From Chloroflexota bacterium (GTDB taxonomy: Bacteria; Chloroflexota; UBA11872), in NCBI GenBank assembly GCA_022824495.1, contig JAJDZU010000001.1:1-47072 (forward strand): a stretch of 47,072 nucleotides of DNA, in the 5' to 3' direction. This document shows positions 44,173 to 47,072 of this stretch, in pieces (the first letter of the stretch is position 1; the number at the start of each line of letters is the position of its first letter). Made by a program: the position numbers and the translations under genes. Under the pieces are notes generated by a model. That model ran no database searches. It was not told where the DNA came from and was given only the letters and a program-made list of their open reading frames with translations.

Positions 44173-45606
44173 TTAATTCTCCAGCACCCAGAGGTCCTTG
44201 CCGCCGCCGCCCTGGCTGGAGTTGACGACCAGGCTGCCACGCCGCAGAGCGACGCGACAGAACGCGCCGGGCACGATGCGAGTCTCGCGGCCATGCAGCA
44301 CAAAGGGGCGCAGGTCGACGTGGCGAGGTTCGATACGGCCATCGATGAGACAGGGCGCCCGCGACAAGGCAAGCACGGGTTGTGAGATGAAGTCGGCAGG
44401 GTTCGCTCGAACCTGCTCCGCATACTCCGTGCGCTCGGCCGGCGTGGCGTGCGGGCCGATCAGCATGCCGTAGCCGCCGGACTCGCCAACGCGCTTGACC
44501 ACGAGGTTGGCCAGATTGTCGAGGGTGTATTCGAGCCCTTCGGGGTTACGACACAGATATGTCTCGACGTTAGCGATGACCGGTTCTTCCGCCAAGTAGT
44601 AGCGAATCATGTCCGGAACATAGGCGTAGACACTCTTGTCGTCGGCCACTCCGGTACCCGGAGCGTTGGCCAGCGTGACATTGCCCTGCTGGCAGGCGTG
44701 CATGATTCCCGGGACGCCAAGCAGGGAGTCCTCGCGGAAGACGACGGGGTCGATAAAGTCGTCGTCGATGCGCCGGTAGACGACGTCGACCCGCCGCAAG
44801 CCAGCGGTCGTGCGCATGTAGACGACGCCGTCGTCCACCAGGAGATCGCGCCCCTCGACCAGCTCCGCGCCGATCTGCCCGGCCAGGAACATGTGCTCGT
44901 AGAAGGCCGAGTTGAAGACGCCGGGGGTTAGCAACGCGATGGTCGGGTCGGATGTTCCAGCGGGCGACAGTTCCTCGAGGGTTGTGCGGAGGACTTGCCC
45001 GTAGTGCTCGACTTCCTGAACCCGCGAGGCGCGGTAGAGGCGTCGGAAGCTGGCTTTGACGGCTTTGCGGTTGGCGAGCATGTAGGCAACGCCCGAGGGC
45101 ACACGCAAGTTGTCTTCGAGGACCTTGAAGCCCTCGTTGGTGCGGACGAGGTCGGTTCCGCAGATCGCGACCCAGACGCCATGCGGCGCCTCGAAGCCGC
45201 GCATTTCGATCCGGTACTGGGGGCAGCCGCGCACGACGTCGACCGGAATCACGCCGTCCTGGACGATGCGGGCGGGGCCGTAGACGTCGGCCAGGAAGAG
45301 GTTGAGGGCCTTGAGGCGTTGGGTCAGGCCGGTCTCGAGTTCGCGCCACTCGCCGGCCGAGAGCACGCGCGGCAGGCAATCAACGGGGATGATGCGTTCG
45401 TCGCCCTCTTCGTCGCCGTAGACCTTGAACGAGATGCCCTCGCTGGAGAAGGAGCCGGTGACTTGTTCCTGGATATCGCCAAGGTCGGCCGCGGACGTCG
45501 AGGCTAGTGCCTGATGAAGTCCCTGATAGTGACTCCGGGCGCTTCCATCCGAGTGGAACATCTCGTCATAGATGTGCGCGTCAAGTTCATACTTCCTGAA
45601 GTCCAT
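44173..45606 (-). CDS. circularly permuted type 2 ATP-grasp protein
   Basis: 477 residues. The family pattern includes RIIPVDCLPRVLSAGEW, the nucleotide-binding stretch EGFKVLEDNLRVPSGVAYML, LVEGRDLLVDDGVVYMRT, and the late Lys/Glu region LVVKRVGESGGYGMLIG. A C-terminal VVNSSQGGGGKDLWVLEN ends the protein. Permuted ATP-grasp enzymes ligate amine and carboxylate groups with ATP. It is the first gene of the trio, with a dyad-rich region 25 bases upstream. Confidence 0.92.
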   Translation of the reverse strand: MDFRKYELDAHIYDEMFHSDGSARSHYQGLHQALASTSAADLGDIQEQVTGSFSSEGISFKVYGDEEGDERIIPVDCLPRVLSAGEWRELETGLTQRLKALNLFLADVYGPARIVQDGVIPVDVVRGCPQYRIEMRGFEAPHGVWVAICGTDLVRTNEGFKVLEDNLRVPSGVAYMLANRKAVKASFRRLYRASRVQEVEHYGQVLRTTLEELSPAGTSDPTIALLTPGVFNSAFYEHMFLAGQIGAELVEGRDLLVDDGVVYMRTTAGLRRVDVVYRRIDDDFIDPVVFREDSLLGVPGIMHACQQGNVTLANAPGTGVADDKSVYAYVPDMIRYYLAEEPVIANVETYLCRNPEGLEYTLDNLANLVVKRVGESGGYGMLIGPHATPAERTEYAEQVRANPADFISQPVLALSRAPCLIDGRIEPRHVDLRPFVLHGRETRIVPGAFCRVALRRGSLVVNSSQGGGGKDLWVLEN

Positions 45607-45630
45607 ACGGGTGTTTTATCCGGTAGCGTT

Positions 45631-45659
45631 CACGCGCTCTTTTGCAAAATTAGCGCGTG
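45631..45659. promoter_or_regulatory. dyad upstream of the ATP-grasp operon
   Basis: Perfect 8-bp arms CACGCGCT (45631-45638) and AGCGCGTG (45652-45659) enclose a nearly concentric inner palindrome TTTTGCAAAA (45640-45649). It lies 25-53 bases before the operon start, a position suited to an operator. Confidence 0.45.
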
Positions 45660-45889
45660 GTGACCCGTGCACAGGTTGCGGTCACGGCCATCCGTGCACT
45701 CCCGACGGCGAATTGAGCGGCAGTTTATCGGATACGGGGAGACCTGCCTGAACTGCCGCAGCCAAGCTGACGGCAGACAGGGGCGGTCGCGCAGCGACGT
45801 CATTCGCCACCAGTCTGAGCGCCGGCCCTGCCGGTCATGAGAGAACTTTGCGTAACCGAGGCTTGGTTGCGCGGAAGACCCCTCACCTC
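45660..45889. other. intergenic before the insertion sequence
   Basis: No gene or clear structure is seen between the operator-like dyad and the left end of the IS110 element. Confidence 0.4.
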
Positions 45890-45912
45890 AACCCTTGTAG
45901 GTTCCCGAAGCT

Positions 45913-46006
45913 CTGGATTCGCCAGGGTGACAGTGCAGGGGCCGGGACAGACCGATCTGCCCTGGGTCGTTGGAGACCGTGGGAGAGCAGGGTCGTCCCG
46001 GCCCTG
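45913..46006 (+). ncRNA. candidate IS110 bridge RNA
   Basis: The leader holds a small 5' hairpin CTGG-ATTCG-CCAG (45913-45925). A long closing stem follows, 45936-45948 pairing with 45995-46006 (GCCGGGAC with GTCCCGGC, one bulged G). It encloses a multi-part loop with inner pairs CCCTG/CAGGG and GGTC/GACC. A stem enclosing a large internal guide-like loop upstream of an IS110 transposase is how known bridge RNAs look. The fold was drawn by eye. Confidence 0.4.
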
Positions 46007-46044
46007 ACGCTGGCGCAGAGCCCGAACAGGTGCCGGGGCCGTGA

Positions 46045-47046
<1,002 letters not shown>

Positions 47047-47072
47047 CCCTTGACCCCCAACACAGGTGCTCT

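Overview
The window is about 47 kb of high-GC bacterial chromosome with mostly single-copy housekeeping and catabolic genes. The mix of families suggests a Chloroflexota lineage, possibly SAR202-like and possibly host-associated. It includes an enolase-superfamily dehydratase, phytanoyl-CoA dioxygenase, GH172/DUF2961, VanW, C45 acyltransferase-like hydrolase, an ATP-dependent DNA ligase, pyruvate phosphate dikinase and an FN3/cadherin surface protein. This placement is an inference from gene content only; no rRNA gene is present.

Layout. 1-1533: 3' end of an FN3/cadherin-like surface protein with a Pro/Thr stalk and C-terminal membrane anchor. 1876-4242: a GAF-PAS-histidine kinase fused to a receiver and an OmpR-type DNA-binding domain; the receiver has Asn at the phospho-acceptor position. 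4428-7350: a decayed gene followed by about 2.3 kb without recognisable genes, carrying a perfect 25-bp inverted repeat and ending at tRNA-Gly(TCC). 7663-12258: methyltransferase, PhyH dioxygenase with an upstream partner ORF, TIM-barrel isomerase, and GH172-like protein, followed by tRNA-Pro(TGG). 12548-14413: VanW/G5 cell-wall protein. 14567-19400: a transport-related island with one intact solute-binding lipoprotein, one recently broken paralogue, a C-terminal scrap of a third, and three tiny lipoproteins; no permease or ATPase lies in the window.

19494-23723: nth followed by a tightly packed set (enolase-superfamily enzyme, VOC protein, transaldolase-family aldolase, then cupin and a second VOC protein) that looks like a sugar-acid catabolic module. 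23817-28738: C45-family hydrolase, methyltransferase, glutamate dehydrogenase, a cupin epimerase-like gene, mobA and trxA. 28784-34245: dnaG, a GNAT acetyltransferase and ppdK on the minus strand. 34394-36945: MFS exporter and ADP-ribosylglycohydrolase, translationally coupled. 36942-41749: a minus-strand operon uvrD/pcrA - HAD phosphatase - ATP-dependent DNA ligase. 42316-45606: the well-known trio of circularly permuted ATP-grasp, alpha-E protein and transglutaminase. 45890-47072: an IS110-family insertion sequence whose 5' noncoding region folds like a bridge RNA.

The most unusual signals are at translation starts. Two genes whose conserved N-termini begin before any ATG/GTG/TTG appear to start at CTG or ATA exactly overlapping the upstream stop (CTGA at 39515-39518, ATAA at 20237-20240). 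A third gene (27125-27697) carries a conserved N-terminus with no canonical start and lies in the same frame as mobA just behind its stop. Other points of interest are the Asn-substituted receiver, the decaying binding-protein family and the candidate bridge RNA.
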